From Cellulomonas sp. SLBN-39 (GTDB lineage: Bacteria > Actinomycetota > Actinomycetes > Actinomycetales > Cellulomonadaceae), in contig NZ_VFOA01000001.1 of NCBI RefSeq assembly GCF_006715865.1, positions 2,976,001 through 3,040,000 of the forward strand: 64,000 nt of DNA, given 5' to 3'. A program made the translations under genes and the position numbers. Shown here piece by piece: positions 27,713 to 40,402 of this stretch. Every line of letters starts with the position of its first letter. Positions within the stretch are counted from its first letter, which is position 1. The notes beneath the pieces are model-generated. The model saw nothing but the letters and a program-made list of their open reading frames with translations, did not search any database and was not told the origin of the DNA.

Positions 27713-28610
27713 ACCGTCCCTCGCCCCGCCAGAAGTACACGAACCCGACAACCGGAGTCACGACCGCGTACCCCGCCGCCGCGGCCCAGTGGAGCGGCTC
27801 GATGGGTACCTCCACCATGAGGCACGACCGGACGAGGTCGAGGAAGAGTGCGATGGGCTGGTATTGGAGCACCGCGCCGACCAGGCCGTCCCCCCCGTAG
27901 TGGCCCACGCTGAAGAAGACCCCCGACACGTAGCGGGCGATCCTCATGATGACGGGGACCAGGTTGGCCAGGTCCCGTGACGTCGACACCACCCGGGCCA
28001 TCACCAGCGCGAGCCCGGAGCAGAACGCGAGGAGCAGGACCATCGCAGGGACGATCAGCAACCAGGTCCAGCGCAGGGGTTCACCGGTCAGCAGCAGGAT
28101 GACGAGGAGCACGGCCATCGCGGGAAGGAGCAGCAGGAGCTCGGTCAGGGTCGCCGACAGGGGGAGTGCGGCCCGGGGGAAGCGGAGCGCGCGAATCATG
28201 CCCTGGTTGCGCAGGATCGATCGCGATCCGACCGTGATCGTGTCGGAGACGAAGGCAAAGATGAACACGCCGACCGTCAGGAACGCCACGTAGTTGTCGA
28301 TCCCGCGGTCGGTCTGCAGCAGCAGCCCGAACACCAGGAAGTAGGCGCCCACCGACAGCAGCGGATTGATGACGAGCCACAGCTGTCCCAGCCTGTTGTC
28401 CTGGTTGCGCGTGTACGCCACGCCGCGCGCGAGCTCCCACACGAACGACCTGCTCCGCAGGAGGTCCGTCACGTAGGTCCGCAGCCGTGGGCGCCCACCC
28501 ATCACCCGCAGGCCGTGCGTGAGCGCGAACGCCCGGGCCGCGTCGTCACCCCGGGGACCTTCGGGGACCAGGGCCGGGTCGAGACCCTCCGAGGCCTCAG
28601 CTCGGTGCAT
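27699..28610 (-). CDS. ABC-2 type permease for glycan export
   Basis: 303-residue Wzm/TagG-like permease. A cytoplasmic N-terminus of ~80 residues, longer than usual, contains YTRNQDNRLGQLWLVINPLL, the typical amphipathic entry. Six hydrophobic segments follow, with RNQGMIRALRFPRAALPLS and GHYGGDGLVGAVLQYQPIAL. Together with the adjacent ATPase it should export a lipid-linked polymer. Start ATG 28610; promoter probably near 28763. Confidence 0.88.
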   Translation of the reverse strand: MHRAEASEGLDPALVPEGPRGDDAARAFALTHGLRVMGGRPRLRTYVTDLLRSRSFVWELARGVAYTRNQDNRLGQLWLVINPLLSVGAYFLVFGLLLQTDRGIDNYVAFLTVGVFIFAFVSDTITVGSRSILRNQGMIRALRFPRAALPLSATLTELLLLLPAMAVLLVILLLTGEPLRWTWLLIVPAMVLLLAFCSGLALVMARVVSTSRDLANLVPVIMRIARYVSGVFFSVGHYGGDGLVGAVLQYQPIALFLDLVRSCLMVEVPIEPLHWAAAAGYAVVTPVVGFVYFWRGEGRYGRG

Positions 28611-28762
28611 CGCTGCACCCCACCGCGCTGCGTGACGGCTCAGGGACGGGCACGGGCGACCTCCGGGGACGTGCGGGTGGGCGGGCCGAGCGGTCCGCGG
28701 GTGGGCGCCCGGACGTGCCGTGCCAGGCGAGCGGGAGCGGCGCGGGCCGCGCAGCGGGAGCC

Positions 28763-28768
28763 AGCGTA
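28763..28768 (-). promoter_or_regulatory. -10 box (TACGCT) of the first ABC exporter
   Basis: Minus-strand TACGCT; predicts a leader of about 145 nt before the permease ATG. Confidence 0.4.
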
Positions 28769-28886
28769 GCCGCCCTGTGTCCCGCGCGAGGCGGCTCCGT
28801 GGATGCCGTCCTGCCGCGGTGCGCCACGGCCTGCCGCCGCTCGCGGGCTGCGCTTTGTCGGAAATGTCCCGGTCGGCGCGGGCGTG

Positions 28887-28912
28887 GCATCTGCTGCATT
28901 TGATGCGGATGC
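28887..28912. other. 26-bp near-palindrome, possible operator
   Basis: GCATCtGC and GCgGATGC arms around a 10-bp centre; 7 of 8 arm pairs are complementary. It lies 39 bp upstream of the plus-strand -10 box. Confidence 0.35.
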
Positions 28913-28950
28913 GGGCGCCGGCGCGGGAACGATTGCAGCCGCGTGTTCGC

Positions 28951-28956
28951 TAGCAT
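28951..28956 (+). promoter_or_regulatory. -10 box (TAGCAT), leaderless
   Basis: TAGCAT ends 6 nt before the GTG at 28963. Confidence 0.6.
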
Positions 28957-28962
28957 CTTCCC

Positions 28963-29988
28963 GTGTCCTCCGCCCCCTCCGCCGATGTGGTGACCCCTCC
29001 CGTGGCCTGGCCCGACGTCGACGTCATCGTCCCCGTCATCAACGAGGAGCAGCACCTCCGGGAGGCCGTCGAGCACATCATGGGCTCGGACTACCCGGGC
29101 ACGATGAGGATCGTCCTGGCCCTCGGTCCGTCGACGGACGGCACGGACGTGATCGCCGCCGAGCTCGCGTCCGAGCACGCGTCGCTCACCTGCGTGGAGA
29201 ACCCGTCGGGCGCCACGCCCGCGGCCCTCAACCGGGCGCTGGCCGTGTCGAGCAGTCCCGTGGTCGTCCGCGTCGACGCCCACGGCTTCGTCCCCCGGAG
29301 CTACATCACGGACGCCGTACGCATCCTCGTCGAGACGGGTGCCGCCAACGTGGGCGGCGTCATGGCGGCGCAGGGTCGGACGGCGTTCGAGCAGGCCGTC
29401 GCGCGAGCCATGAACAGCCGCCTGGGGATCGGCAACGCCCCCTTCCACGTGGGAGGCGAGGCCGGTCCGGCCGAGAGCGTCTACCTCGGCGTGTTCCGAC
29501 GTGACGCCCTCGCCCGGGTCGGCGGTTTCGACGAGTCCTTCAGCCGCGCGCAGGACTGGGAGCTCAACCACAGGCTCCGCGAGGCCGGCGAGGTCGTCTG
29601 GTTCGACCCTCGCCTGCAGGTCGGCTACCGGCCGCGGCGGGACATGCGGGCGCTCGCGCGCCAGTTCCACGGCTCGGGCCGGTGGCGCCGCGAGGTCGCC
29701 GGCCAGCACTCCGGGACGGTCTCCCTGCGCTACCTCGCGCCGCCGGTCACGACGCTGCTGGTCGTCGTGGGCCTCGTCGTGAGCGTCGTCGGCCTCGTCC
29801 TGCGCTCGCCTCTCGCCTGGGCGGGGGCTCTCCCGGCGTCCTACCTCGTCGGGGTCTGCGTCGCATCCGTCGCCGTGGGGCGTGGACTCCCTCTGCGGTC
29901 ACGGCTCTGGCTGCCGCTCGTGGTGATCTGCATGCATCTGAGCTGGGGGCTGGGGTTCATCCGCGGGGCGGCGACCCGGCGCTCCTGA
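28963..29988 (+). CDS. GT2 glycosyltransferase, ExoA-like, membrane-anchored
   Basis: 341 residues. GT-A domain: VDVIVPVINEEQHLREAVEH, VENPSGATPAALNRAL, VRVDAHGFVP (D-x-H in the metal-site position, as in ExoA-type enzymes) and RAQDWELNHRLREAGE. Residues ~255-320 hold two to three hydrophobic helices. Similar enzymes extend lipid-linked exopolysaccharide chains. Leaderless, monocistronic, ending at a double hairpin terminator before the convergent rfbB. Confidence 0.87.
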   Translation: MSSAPSADVVTPPVAWPDVDVIVPVINEEQHLREAVEHIMGSDYPGTMRIVLALGPSTDGTDVIAAELASEHASLTCVENPSGATPAALNRALAVSSSPVVVRVDAHGFVPRSYITDAVRILVETGAANVGGVMAAQGRTAFEQAVARAMNSRLGIGNAPFHVGGEAGPAESVYLGVFRRDALARVGGFDESFSRAQDWELNHRLREAGEVVWFDPRLQVGYRPRRDMRALARQFHGSGRWRREVAGQHSGTVSLRYLAPPVTTLLVVVGLVVSVVGLVLRSPLAWAGALPASYLVGVCVASVAVGRGLPLRSRLWLPLVVICMHLSWGLGFIRGAATRRS

Positions 29989-30011
29989 GCGCTGTGACGA
30001 GACTCTGCTCG

Positions 30012-30096
30012 GGATGTCGTCGGCGACGTCCGGAGCCCGAACGACGGCGTGCGGGCAAGACGCGGGTGCGCCCCCTCGGCGAGGGGGCGCACCCGC
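30012..30096. terminator. Double hairpin terminator between convergent genes
   Basis: Hairpin 1: GGATGTCG/CGACGTCC with loop TCGG (30012-30031). Hairpin 2: perfect 16-bp stem GCGGGTGCGCCCCCTC with loop GGC (30062-30096), 5 nt from the rfbB stop. The second should work in both directions. Confidence 0.75.
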
Positions 30097-30100
30097 ACCG

Positions 30101-34025
<3,925 letters not shown>

Positions 34026-34030
34026 CCGGG

Positions 34031-34062
34031 CCCGGACGGCCACCGGCGGGGCGTCGTCCGGG
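34031..34062 (+). terminator. Hairpin terminator after the amidase
   Basis: Perfect 8-bp stem CCCGGACG/CGTCCGGG with a 16-nt loop, 5 nt after the stop and just before the next -10 box. Confidence 0.5.
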
Positions 34063-34063
34063 T

Positions 34064-34069
34064 TAGGCT
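34064..34069 (+). promoter_or_regulatory. -10 box (TAGGCT) of the methyltransferase/exporter operon
   Basis: TAGGCT with a predicted leader of about 37 nt before the ATG at 34113. Confidence 0.55.
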
Positions 34070-34112
34070 CCCGTCCCGGCTGATCCTCACCCGTCGGGAG
34101 ACCCACGCACCC

Positions 34113-34991
34113 ATGCCCACCTACGACGCCACGGTCGATCCTGGCGCGACCAACACCAGCCACGCGCTGATGCTCGAGCTGATCGGGGTCGACAAGACCG
34201 TGCTCGACATCGGGTGTGCCACCGGATATCTCGCGCAGGCGCTCACCGCCCGCGGCTGCACCGTCAGCGGTGTCGAGATGGACCCGACCGCGGCCGAGGC
34301 GGCCCGGCCGCACCTGGCGCAGCTCGTGGTCGGCGACCTCACCCAGCTCGACCTCGCGGCCGAGCTGGCCCCGCACACGTACGACGTGATCGTGCTCGGG
34401 GACGTCCTCGAGCACCTCCCCGAGCCCGTCCCCGTGCTGCGCTCGGTCACGTCGTTGCTCGCGCCCGGTGGCTCGGTCGTGATCTCGGTGCCCAACGTCG
34501 CGCACGGCTCCGTGCGTCTCGCCCTGCTCCAGGGCCGCTGGGAGTACCGCGACCGGGGCCTGCTCGACAGCACCCACCTGCGGTTCCTCACCCGCACCAG
34601 CCTGCGGGCCCTCGTGCGCGACGCCGGCCTGACGGTCGTCGACCTGCGGACCACGACCCTCGACCCGCTCGCGGGCGAGGTTCTCGTCGACGCCGGCGCG
34701 CTCCCCGACGGCGTCGTGGACTGGGTCCGCACGCAGCCCGACGCGCTCACCTACCAGTTCGTCCTGCGAGCCATGCGTGACGACGCCGACGGTGTCCTCA
34801 CGGCCGTCACGGCCGACCGGGAGCGCATCGAGGAGCGTGCCGCGGACCTGGGCGCCGAGCTCGAGCGCACGCGCGCCGAGCGCGACGCCGCGATCGCCGA
34901 CCGCGCTCGGATCGAGGAGACCCTCGGGTGGCGGCTGCTGCGCGCCCCCCGCCGCGCGTACGGCGAGCTGCGGAGGCGGGTGCGTCCGTGA
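34113..34991 (+). CDS. SAM-dependent methyltransferase with C-terminal coiled coil
   Basis: 292 residues. Class I methyltransferase core: LDIGCATGYLAQAL (SAM motif I), GVEMDPTAAEAA, YDVIVLGDVLEHLPEP and VISVPNVAHGSVRLALLQGR. Residues ~230-275 are a charged Glu/Arg/Ala coiled coil, followed by a basic end. As the first gene of an operon with a Wzm/Wzt exporter, it may cap or modify the polymer before export; chain-terminating methylation is known for Wzt-dependent O antigens, and applying that here is inference. Confidence 0.85.
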   Translation: MPTYDATVDPGATNTSHALMLELIGVDKTVLDIGCATGYLAQALTARGCTVSGVEMDPTAAEAARPHLAQLVVGDLTQLDLAAELAPHTYDVIVLGDVLEHLPEPVPVLRSVTSLLAPGGSVVISVPNVAHGSVRLALLQGRWEYRDRGLLDSTHLRFLTRTSLRALVRDAGLTVVDLRTTTLDPLAGEVLVDAGALPDGVVDWVRTQPDALTYQFVLRAMRDDADGVLTAVTADRERIEERAADLGAELERTRAERDAAIADRARIEETLGWRLLRAPRRAYGELRRRVRP

Positions 34992-35821
34992 ACGTCGTCA
35001 CCGAGCTGCGCGGATCGCGCGAGCTGCTCGCCAACCTGACCCGTCGCGAGGTCAAGGGCAAGTACAAGAGGACGCTCCTGGGCCAGCTGTGGTCCCTGGT
35101 CAACCCCCTCGCCCAGATGGTGATCTTCACCGTCGTCTTCGCCTTCATCATCCGGATGGAGCCCGAGCCGGGCGACCCGTCCGGTCTCGACGTGTTCGCC
35201 GTCTGGCTCATGTGCGGGCTGCTGCCGTGGTCGTTCTTCGCGAACGTCGTCAACGGTGGCATGTCCTCCCTGGTCGCCAACGAGAACCTCATCAAGAAGG
35301 TGTGGTTCCCGCGGATCACGCTGCCCCTGTCGTCGACCTTCTCGCTGGTCTTCACATGGGGGATCGAGATGGCGGTCCTGCTCGTCGCGCTCCTCGTCGT
35401 CGGCGGGCAGCCGCTCCTGTTCGTCCCCGCGACGCTCCTCGCGATGGCGGTGCTCGCGCTGTTCGCCCTCGGGGTCGCCCTCACCCTGTCGATCGCGAAC
35501 GTCTACTTCCGCGACACGCAGCACTTCGTCGGCATCATCATGCAGGCCTGGTTCTACGCCACCCCGATCGTCTACCCCGTCTCCCTCGTCACGGAGGCCT
35601 CCGGACGGCTCGGCCCCGTGGTCGGCTCGGTCACCGTCGCCGACATCTACCGGCTCAACCCGATGGAGCGGTTCGCCGAGGTGTTCCGCAACCTGCTCTA
35701 CGACAACCGCTGGCCCGACCTCGACAGCATCGCGATGTGCCTCGGCTGGACCGCCGTGGCGCTCGCCGTGGGTCTGTGGGTTTTCGGCCGGCACGAGGCA
35801 CGACTGGCGGAGGCGCTGTGA
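34988..35821 (+). CDS. ABC-2 permease of the polysaccharide exporter (Wzm-like)
   Basis: 277 residues with six hydrophobic segments. Family hallmarks: LTRREVKGKYKRTLLGQLWS at the N-terminus, IKKVWFPRITLPLSS and WFYATPIVYPVSL. GTG start in GTGA overlap with the methyltransferase. It makes a full exporter with the next gene. Confidence 0.93.
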   Translation: MNVVTELRGSRELLANLTRREVKGKYKRTLLGQLWSLVNPLAQMVIFTVVFAFIIRMEPEPGDPSGLDVFAVWLMCGLLPWSFFANVVNGGMSSLVANENLIKKVWFPRITLPLSSTFSLVFTWGIEMAVLLVALLVVGGQPLLFVPATLLAMAVLALFALGVALTLSIANVYFRDTQHFVGIIMQAWFYATPIVYPVSLVTEASGRLGPVVGSVTVADIYRLNPMERFAEVFRNLLYDNRWPDLDSIAMCLGWTAVALAVGLWVFGRHEARLAEAL

Positions 35822-37014
35822 GCGCGGCGGTGACGGTGGACCAGGTCTCCAAGGTCTTCCGGATCTACAGGGAGCGCAACCAGACGCTCAAGGCGGCGAT
35901 CATGCGCGGCCGGCGGGCCGTGTACGAGGACTTCAGCGCGCTGAAGGACGTCTCCTTCGAGATCCCCGAGGGCACCACGTTCGGTCTGATCGGGGACAAC
36001 GGGTCGGGCAAGTCGACGCTGCTCAAGTGCATGGCGCGCATCCTCACCCCGGACACCGGTGCGATCCGGGCGAACGGCCGGGTCGCCGCGCTGCTCGAGG
36101 TCGGGTCGGGGTTCCACCCCGAGCTGTCCGGGCGCGACAACGTCTACCTCAACGGCTCGATCCTCGGGATGACCCGCGAGGAGATCGACCGCAAGTTCGA
36201 CGACATCGTCGGCTTCTCCGGCGTCGAGGAGTTCATCGACCAGCCGGTCAAGAACTACTCCTCGGGCATGTACGTGCGTCTCGGCTTCTCGGTCGCCATC
36301 AACGTCGACCCCGAGATCCTCCTGGTCGACGAGGTCCTGGCGGTCGGTGACGCGGCGTTCCAGGAGCGGTGCGCGGAGAAGTTCGCCGAGTTCCGCCGCG
36401 AGGGTCGGACGGTCGTCGTGGTCTCGCACTCCATGGCCTCGCTGCGCGCCATGTGCGACGGGGCCGCGTGGCTCTCGCACGGCCGGCTCGTCGAGACCGG
36501 GGACGCCCGTCCGGTGCTCGAGCGCTACGCCGACTCGGCCCGCCAGGAGGTCCGGCTCGACGAGGAAGGACGGGTGCGCTGGGGGAGCGGGGAGGTGACC
36601 GTCGAGAAGGTCGAGCTCGTCCACGACGGCGTCCCGGTCGAGCAGGTGCCCAGCGGCGCCGACGTCTCCGTGCGCGTCCACTACCGCGCGCGCCGTCCGG
36701 TCGACCGTCCCGTCTTCGGCCTGGCGCTGGAGTCCCACGACGGCGTCTACCTGTGGGCCTCCAACACGCGTGACGCCGAGCTCGAGGTGGCGCGCGCCGA
36801 CGGTTCGGGGGTGGTCGAGTGCCGGGTGCCCCGCCTCGCCCTGCAGCCCGGCCTGTTCGCGCTGATGGCGTCCGCGGTGGACACCTCGACGACGCACGTC
36901 TACGACTACCGGCGTGACGCCGTGCGCTTCCAGGTCACGCACGCCGGCACCACCGAGTCGGGTGGCTACCTCCATCTCGACGCGCGGTGGGGCGTCCGCG
37001 AGGGGGAGCGGTGA
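35818..37014 (+). CDS. ABC ATPase of the polysaccharide exporter with C-terminal glycan-recognition domain (Wzt-like)
   Basis: 398 residues. ATPase domain 1-250: GDNGSGKST (Walker A), LEVGSGFHPELSGRDNVYLN, NYSSGMYVRLGFSVA (signature), ILLVDEVLAVGD (Walker B) and VVSHSM. Residues ~260-398 form a beta-sandwich-type tail (VRVHYRARRPVDRPVFGLAL), as in Wzt proteins that recognise the finished chain end. This tail separates it from the ATPase at 26849. Coupled by GTGA on both sides. Confidence 0.93.
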   Translation: MSAAVTVDQVSKVFRIYRERNQTLKAAIMRGRRAVYEDFSALKDVSFEIPEGTTFGLIGDNGSGKSTLLKCMARILTPDTGAIRANGRVAALLEVGSGFHPELSGRDNVYLNGSILGMTREEIDRKFDDIVGFSGVEEFIDQPVKNYSSGMYVRLGFSVAINVDPEILLVDEVLAVGDAAFQERCAEKFAEFRREGRTVVVVSHSMASLRAMCDGAAWLSHGRLVETGDARPVLERYADSARQEVRLDEEGRVRWGSGEVTVEKVELVHDGVPVEQVPSGADVSVRVHYRARRPVDRPVFGLALESHDGVYLWASNTRDAELEVARADGSGVVECRVPRLALQPGLFALMASAVDTSTTHVYDYRRDAVRFQVTHAGTTESGGYLHLDARWGVREGER

Positions 37015-38408
37015 GCGGCGTGGCACCGCCCCCGGCCGCTGCCGGCCGGCGCACCGTGCTCGTCGTCACGCTCGACACGCTCGCGCCCCAGATGGCGGGG
37101 CCGGCGATCCGGGCGTGGGAGATCTCCCGGCACCTGGCCGCAGCCGGTGCGGACGTCCGCCTCGTGACGTTCGGCGCGTGCTCGGTCGACGGCGACGGCT
37201 TCGCCGCACGCCACATCGAGGTCGGCAGCTTCCGCGCGGAGGTCGAGGCCGTCGACGTCGTCGTCCTCCAGGGCTTCGTCGTGCGGACCTTCCCCTGGCT
37301 GCAGTCCTGCCCCCAGCGGATCGTGGTCGACCTCTACGACCCCTTCCAGCTGGAGACGCTCGAGGTCGACCGGTACGAGACGCCCGAGGTCCGCGCGCAG
37401 GCCCTGGACCGGGCGCGCGCGGAGCTGGACGCCCAGATCGCGCGCGGGGACCTCTTCCTGTGCGCCTCGCGGCGCCAGCGTGACCTGTGGCTCGGCCACC
37501 TGGCCGCGGCAGGGCGCGTCAACCCCGCGACCTACGACGACGACCCGGGCCTCGACCGCCTCGTGCGGGTCGTGCCCTTCGGGCTCGCCGACGACGCGCC
37601 CGTCCAGCAGGAGCACGCCGTGCGGGGGGTCGTCGACGGGATCGGTCCCGACGACAAGGTCGTCCTCTGGGGCGGCGGCGTCTACAACTGGTTCGACCCG
37701 GTCACGCTCGTCCGGGCGATCGGTCGGCTGCACGCCGAGGACCCCGCGGTCAGGCTCTACTTCCTCGGCATGAAGCACCCCAACCCCGACGTCCCGCAGA
37801 TGCGGGTGGCGGTCGAGGCGCGCCGGGTGGCCGACGAGCTCGGCCTGACCGGTACCGTCGTGCACTTCAACGAGGAGTGGGTCCCGTACGCGCGACGGGC
37901 CGACCACCTGCTCGACGCCGACGTGGGTGTCAGCACGCACTTCGCCCACGTCGAGACCGAGTTCTCGTTCCGGACCAGGATCCTCGACTACCTCTGGGCC
38001 GGTCTGCCCATCGTGACGACGCGGGGTGACGCGTTCGCCGAGCTCGTGGACGAGCACGGGCTCGGCGTGTCGGTGCCCGACCGGGACGTCGACGCGCTCG
38101 TCGCGGCGCTGCGCACCGCGCTCGCCGACGAGGGCGGGCGCATGCGACGTCAGGTGCGGCAGGTGGCGCCGCGGTTCCGGTGGTCGCAGGTGCTCGCGCC
38201 GCTCGTGGAGTACTGCCTCGACCCCTGGTACGCGGCGGACCGCCCGCACGAGCGGCCGGTGGACGCGCCTGCCCCGGTCCGCGCGCCCGCTGGCCGCGGC
38301 GTCAGGGCGGACCTCGGGGCCGTGCGCAGGCACCTGCGCTCGGGCGGGGTGCGCGCGGTGCTGTCCAAGGTGCGCTGGCGCTGGCAGACCTGGAGGGCGT
38401 CGCGCTGA
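37011..38408 (+). CDS. GT4-like glycosyltransferase
   Basis: 465 residues, GT-B fold. The N-domain has LVVTLDTLAPQMAGPAIRAW and VVDLYDPFQLETLEVDRYE; the C-domain has VVLWGGGVYNWFDPVTLVRA, LYFLGMKHPNPDVPQM, and ETEFSFRTRILDYLWAGLPI, the donor-site E-x-x-F region. The ~80-residue tail is basic. The genes at 34113, 34988, 35818 and 37011 form one coupled operon. Comparable GTs sit beside Wzm/Wzt genes in many O-antigen-type loci. Sugar unknown. Confidence 0.85.
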   Translation: MSGVAPPPAAAGRRTVLVVTLDTLAPQMAGPAIRAWEISRHLAAAGADVRLVTFGACSVDGDGFAARHIEVGSFRAEVEAVDVVVLQGFVVRTFPWLQSCPQRIVVDLYDPFQLETLEVDRYETPEVRAQALDRARAELDAQIARGDLFLCASRRQRDLWLGHLAAAGRVNPATYDDDPGLDRLVRVVPFGLADDAPVQQEHAVRGVVDGIGPDDKVVLWGGGVYNWFDPVTLVRAIGRLHAEDPAVRLYFLGMKHPNPDVPQMRVAVEARRVADELGLTGTVVHFNEEWVPYARRADHLLDADVGVSTHFAHVETEFSFRTRILDYLWAGLPIVTTRGDAFAELVDEHGLGVSVPDRDVDALVAALRTALADEGGRMRRQVRQVAPRFRWSQVLAPLVEYCLDPWYAADRPHERPVDAPAPVRAPAGRGVRADLGAVRRHLRSGGVRAVLSKVRWRWQTWRASR

Positions 38409-38410
38409 CC

Positions 38411-38455
38411 GGTGCGCCGACGGGGCCGCAGCGGTCGCGGCCCCGTCAGCGCACC
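38411..38455. terminator. Bidirectional terminator overlapping the GT2 stop
   Basis: Stem GACGGGGCCGC/GCGGCCCCGTC with a 7-nt loop, extended beyond one C-A mismatch by GGTGCGC/GCGCACC. It lies between convergent stops and covers the minus-strand stop codon. Confidence 0.7.
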
Positions 38456-40014
38456 GTCCGCAGGTTGCGGTACGGGTCGGCCAGCGCCATGAGATCCCAC
38501 TGCTCACGAACCATCTCGAGGTCGGCCGCCGTGACGGCCGTGCTCCGGCTCGACGACTCGTAGTGGGCGAGGCGGGCCAGCGGGGTGCACACGACCCGCT
38601 GCCCGGAGGTCACGACCTTGTAGCAGAAGTCCACGTCGTTGAAGCTCAGAGGCAGGTCCTCGCAGAAGCCGCCGACCTCGACGAACGTGTCCCGTGCGAC
38701 GAGCAGGCACGCCCCGGTGACGACGAGGAAGTCGGCGTCGAGGACACCGACGTCGCCGTCGCTCAGGTCGTCCGGCTCGCCGCGGCGTGCGTGCACCGGC
38801 AGCCAGTCGTCCCCGTTGACCACGCCCACGTGCTGGACCGTGCCGTCCTCGAAGAGCAGCTTGGCGCCCACGACGCCCACCCCGGGTTCCTGCAGCACGG
38901 ACACCATCCGCGTGAGCCACCCGTCGTCGAGCGCCTCGACGTCGTCGTTGAGCAGGAGCACGATCTCGCCACGGGCCACCCGCACCCCCTCGTTGACGGA
39001 GCGGGAGAAGTTGAACGGGCCGGTCGGGCGGACCACCCGGGCACGCTCGCCGGCCAGGGCGGCGACCCTGTCGACGACGGTCGGGTCCTCGTCACCGTTG
39101 GCGACCAGGACCAGCTCCCAGCTCGGGTACGCCGTGCGCTCCAGGAGGGTGCGCACGCACTGCTCGACCAGCAGGACGTCCCGGTCGTGCACCCGACGCG
39201 ACCGGGACGCGGTCGGAACCACGACGGACACGAGCGGTGCCGGGTCGGGGACGTGCCGGTGCACGACCACCGAGCCGGGCACGGGGCCGTCCTCGACCGT
39301 CGCCCGTGCGCCGGTGCGCTCGAGGTGCGCGGCGACCGCCGCCCGACGAGCGGCGCGCTCGCGCTCGTCCGGCACCCGGACCGGCCCCGGGCGCAGCAGG
39401 CCGACGACCGGCAGGTGGTCGACCCGTGGCGAGCGCTCGGCGCACCGCAGGTGCAGGTCCCACTCCTCGGCGCCGTCCCGGTCGTCGACGAAGCCGCCGA
39501 CCTCGTCGAGCAGGGTGCGCCGCACCGCGCACAGCCTGCCCAGGTAGTCCCAGCCGCGGAGGTAGGCGAGGTTCCAGGCCGGCTTGCGCACCACCGGGGT
39601 GCGCCCCGTGTCGTCCCGGAGCTCGTCGGTGTACGCCACGTCCACCTCCGGCCGCGCGCGCAGGTGGTTCTCCAGGGCTGTCGGACCTCCCGCGTCGAGC
39701 CGGTCGCCCGGACCGACGACGGCGACGTGCCCGCCGCGGGCGACGGCGAGCGCGGCACGCAGCAGGGCGGCCCGGCTCCCGGGCCCGGTCTCGACCCAGC
39801 GGAGCCACGGCTGCTCGAAGGCTCGTGCCGGGCGCAGCGCGTCGGCAGTGCCGGCCACGACCAGCTCCCACGTCGCGTCGTCCGCCCGCACCAGGGCCGC
39901 CGACCCGACGGAGGAGAGGACCTCGTCGGGGTCGGAGCCCGCCGGCAGGAGGATGCTCAGCACGGGTGGGGCGTCGGTGCGGTCCGCGCCGGGCCCGGGT
40001 GCGTGCGCGGTCAC
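38446..40014 (-). CDS. GT2 rhamnosyltransferase-like (WbbL-type), two GT-like halves
   Basis: 522 residues. The second half (~230-500) is a clear GT-A domain: LVSVVVPTASRSRRVHDRDV, WELVLVANGDEDPTVV, PFNFSRSVNEGVRVARGEIV, LLNDDVEALDDGWL and FNDVDFCYKV, a WbbL/GT2 pattern. The first half (~17-200) looks like a degenerate second GT2-like module (LSILLPAGSDPDEVLSSV, AYTDELRDDTGR, EEWDLHLRC). GTG overlaps the upstream coiled-coil gene by four bases. Rhamnose as the sugar is inferred from the nearby rml genes. Confidence 0.85.
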   Translation of the reverse strand: MTAHAPGPGADRTDAPPVLSILLPAGSDPDEVLSSVGSAALVRADDATWELVVAGTADALRPARAFEQPWLRWVETGPGSRAALLRAALAVARGGHVAVVGPGDRLDAGGPTALENHLRARPEVDVAYTDELRDDTGRTPVVRKPAWNLAYLRGWDYLGRLCAVRRTLLDEVGGFVDDRDGAEEWDLHLRCAERSPRVDHLPVVGLLRPGPVRVPDERERAARRAAVAAHLERTGARATVEDGPVPGSVVVHRHVPDPAPLVSVVVPTASRSRRVHDRDVLLVEQCVRTLLERTAYPSWELVLVANGDEDPTVVDRVAALAGERARVVRPTGPFNFSRSVNEGVRVARGEIVLLLNDDVEALDDGWLTRMVSVLQEPGVGVVGAKLLFEDGTVQHVGVVNGDDWLPVHARRGEPDDLSDGDVGVLDADFLVVTGACLLVARDTFVEVGGFCEDLPLSFNDVDFCYKVVTSGQRVVCTPLARLAHYESSSRSTAVTAADLEMVREQWDLMALADPYRNLRTVR

Positions 40015-40364
40015 GACGTGCGGCCGTCGCGGACGATCGCGACCGCCCGACGCTTGGCCGCGCCCGCCGTCCGCCGGGCGAGCGTGCCGAGCGGCGGGTC
40101 GAGAGCTGCGTCACGTTCGCGCAGCGCCTCCTCCAGGGCCCGGGTCCGCTCGCGCAGCGCGACGTCCTGCTCGCGCAGCAACCTCTCCCGCAGGGTGACG
40201 GCTGCGCGCAGCGCCGTGACCTCGGCGTTCAGCTCGTCGACACGTCGTTCGAAGGTGCGCACCTCGTCACGGTCACGGGTGGCGTCCCGGCGGGCCCTGA
40301 TGCGCGCGTCGGCGTCGCGCAGCAGGTCGCGCCAGCTCTCGGGGTCCTCGACCTCGCTGGTCAT
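40011..40364 (-). CDS. Small coiled-coil protein of unknown function
   Basis: 117 residues, highly charged. Residues ~35-90 are a heptad-like coiled coil (VRTFERRVDELNAEVTALRA), followed by a basic tail. No signal peptide, membrane segment or known domain. Leaderless ATG, and GTGA coupling to the downstream GT2. Possibly an assembly or length-control partner of that GT, by context only. Confidence 0.75.
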   Translation of the reverse strand: MTSEVEDPESWRDLLRDADARIRARRDATRDRDEVRTFERRVDELNAEVTALRAAVTLRERLLREQDVALRERTRALEEALRERDAALDPPLGTLARRTAGAAKRRAVAIVRDGRTS

Positions 40365-40370
40365 GCGGAG

Positions 40371-40376
40371 AGGTTA
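40371..40376 (-). promoter_or_regulatory. -10 box (TAACCT), leaderless, divergent pair
   Basis: Minus-strand TAACCT ends 6 nt before the ATG at 40364. The plus-strand -10 box lies only 14 bp away. Confidence 0.6.
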
Positions 40377-40390
40377 GAGCATCGGACGTC

Positions 40391-40396
40391 TAGGAT
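40391..40396 (+). promoter_or_regulatory. -10 box (TAGGAT), leaderless, divergent pair
   Basis: TAGGAT ends 6 nt before the GTG at 40403. Confidence 0.6.
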
Positions 40397-40402
40397 TCTG
40401 CG

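Larger units (their letters stand above)
28611..28962. other. 352-nt divergent intergenic region
   Basis: No convincing gene. It holds a minus-strand -10 box for the ABC operon (28763-28768), a plus-strand -10 box (28951-28956) and a near-palindrome (28887-28912). The right third is less GC-rich than the surrounding coding DNA. Confidence 0.6.

Noticed and set aside
28715..28903. 62-codon Cys-rich ORF in the intergenic region
   Set aside because: No ribosome site, no coupling to a neighbour, and composition like random GC-rich sequence.
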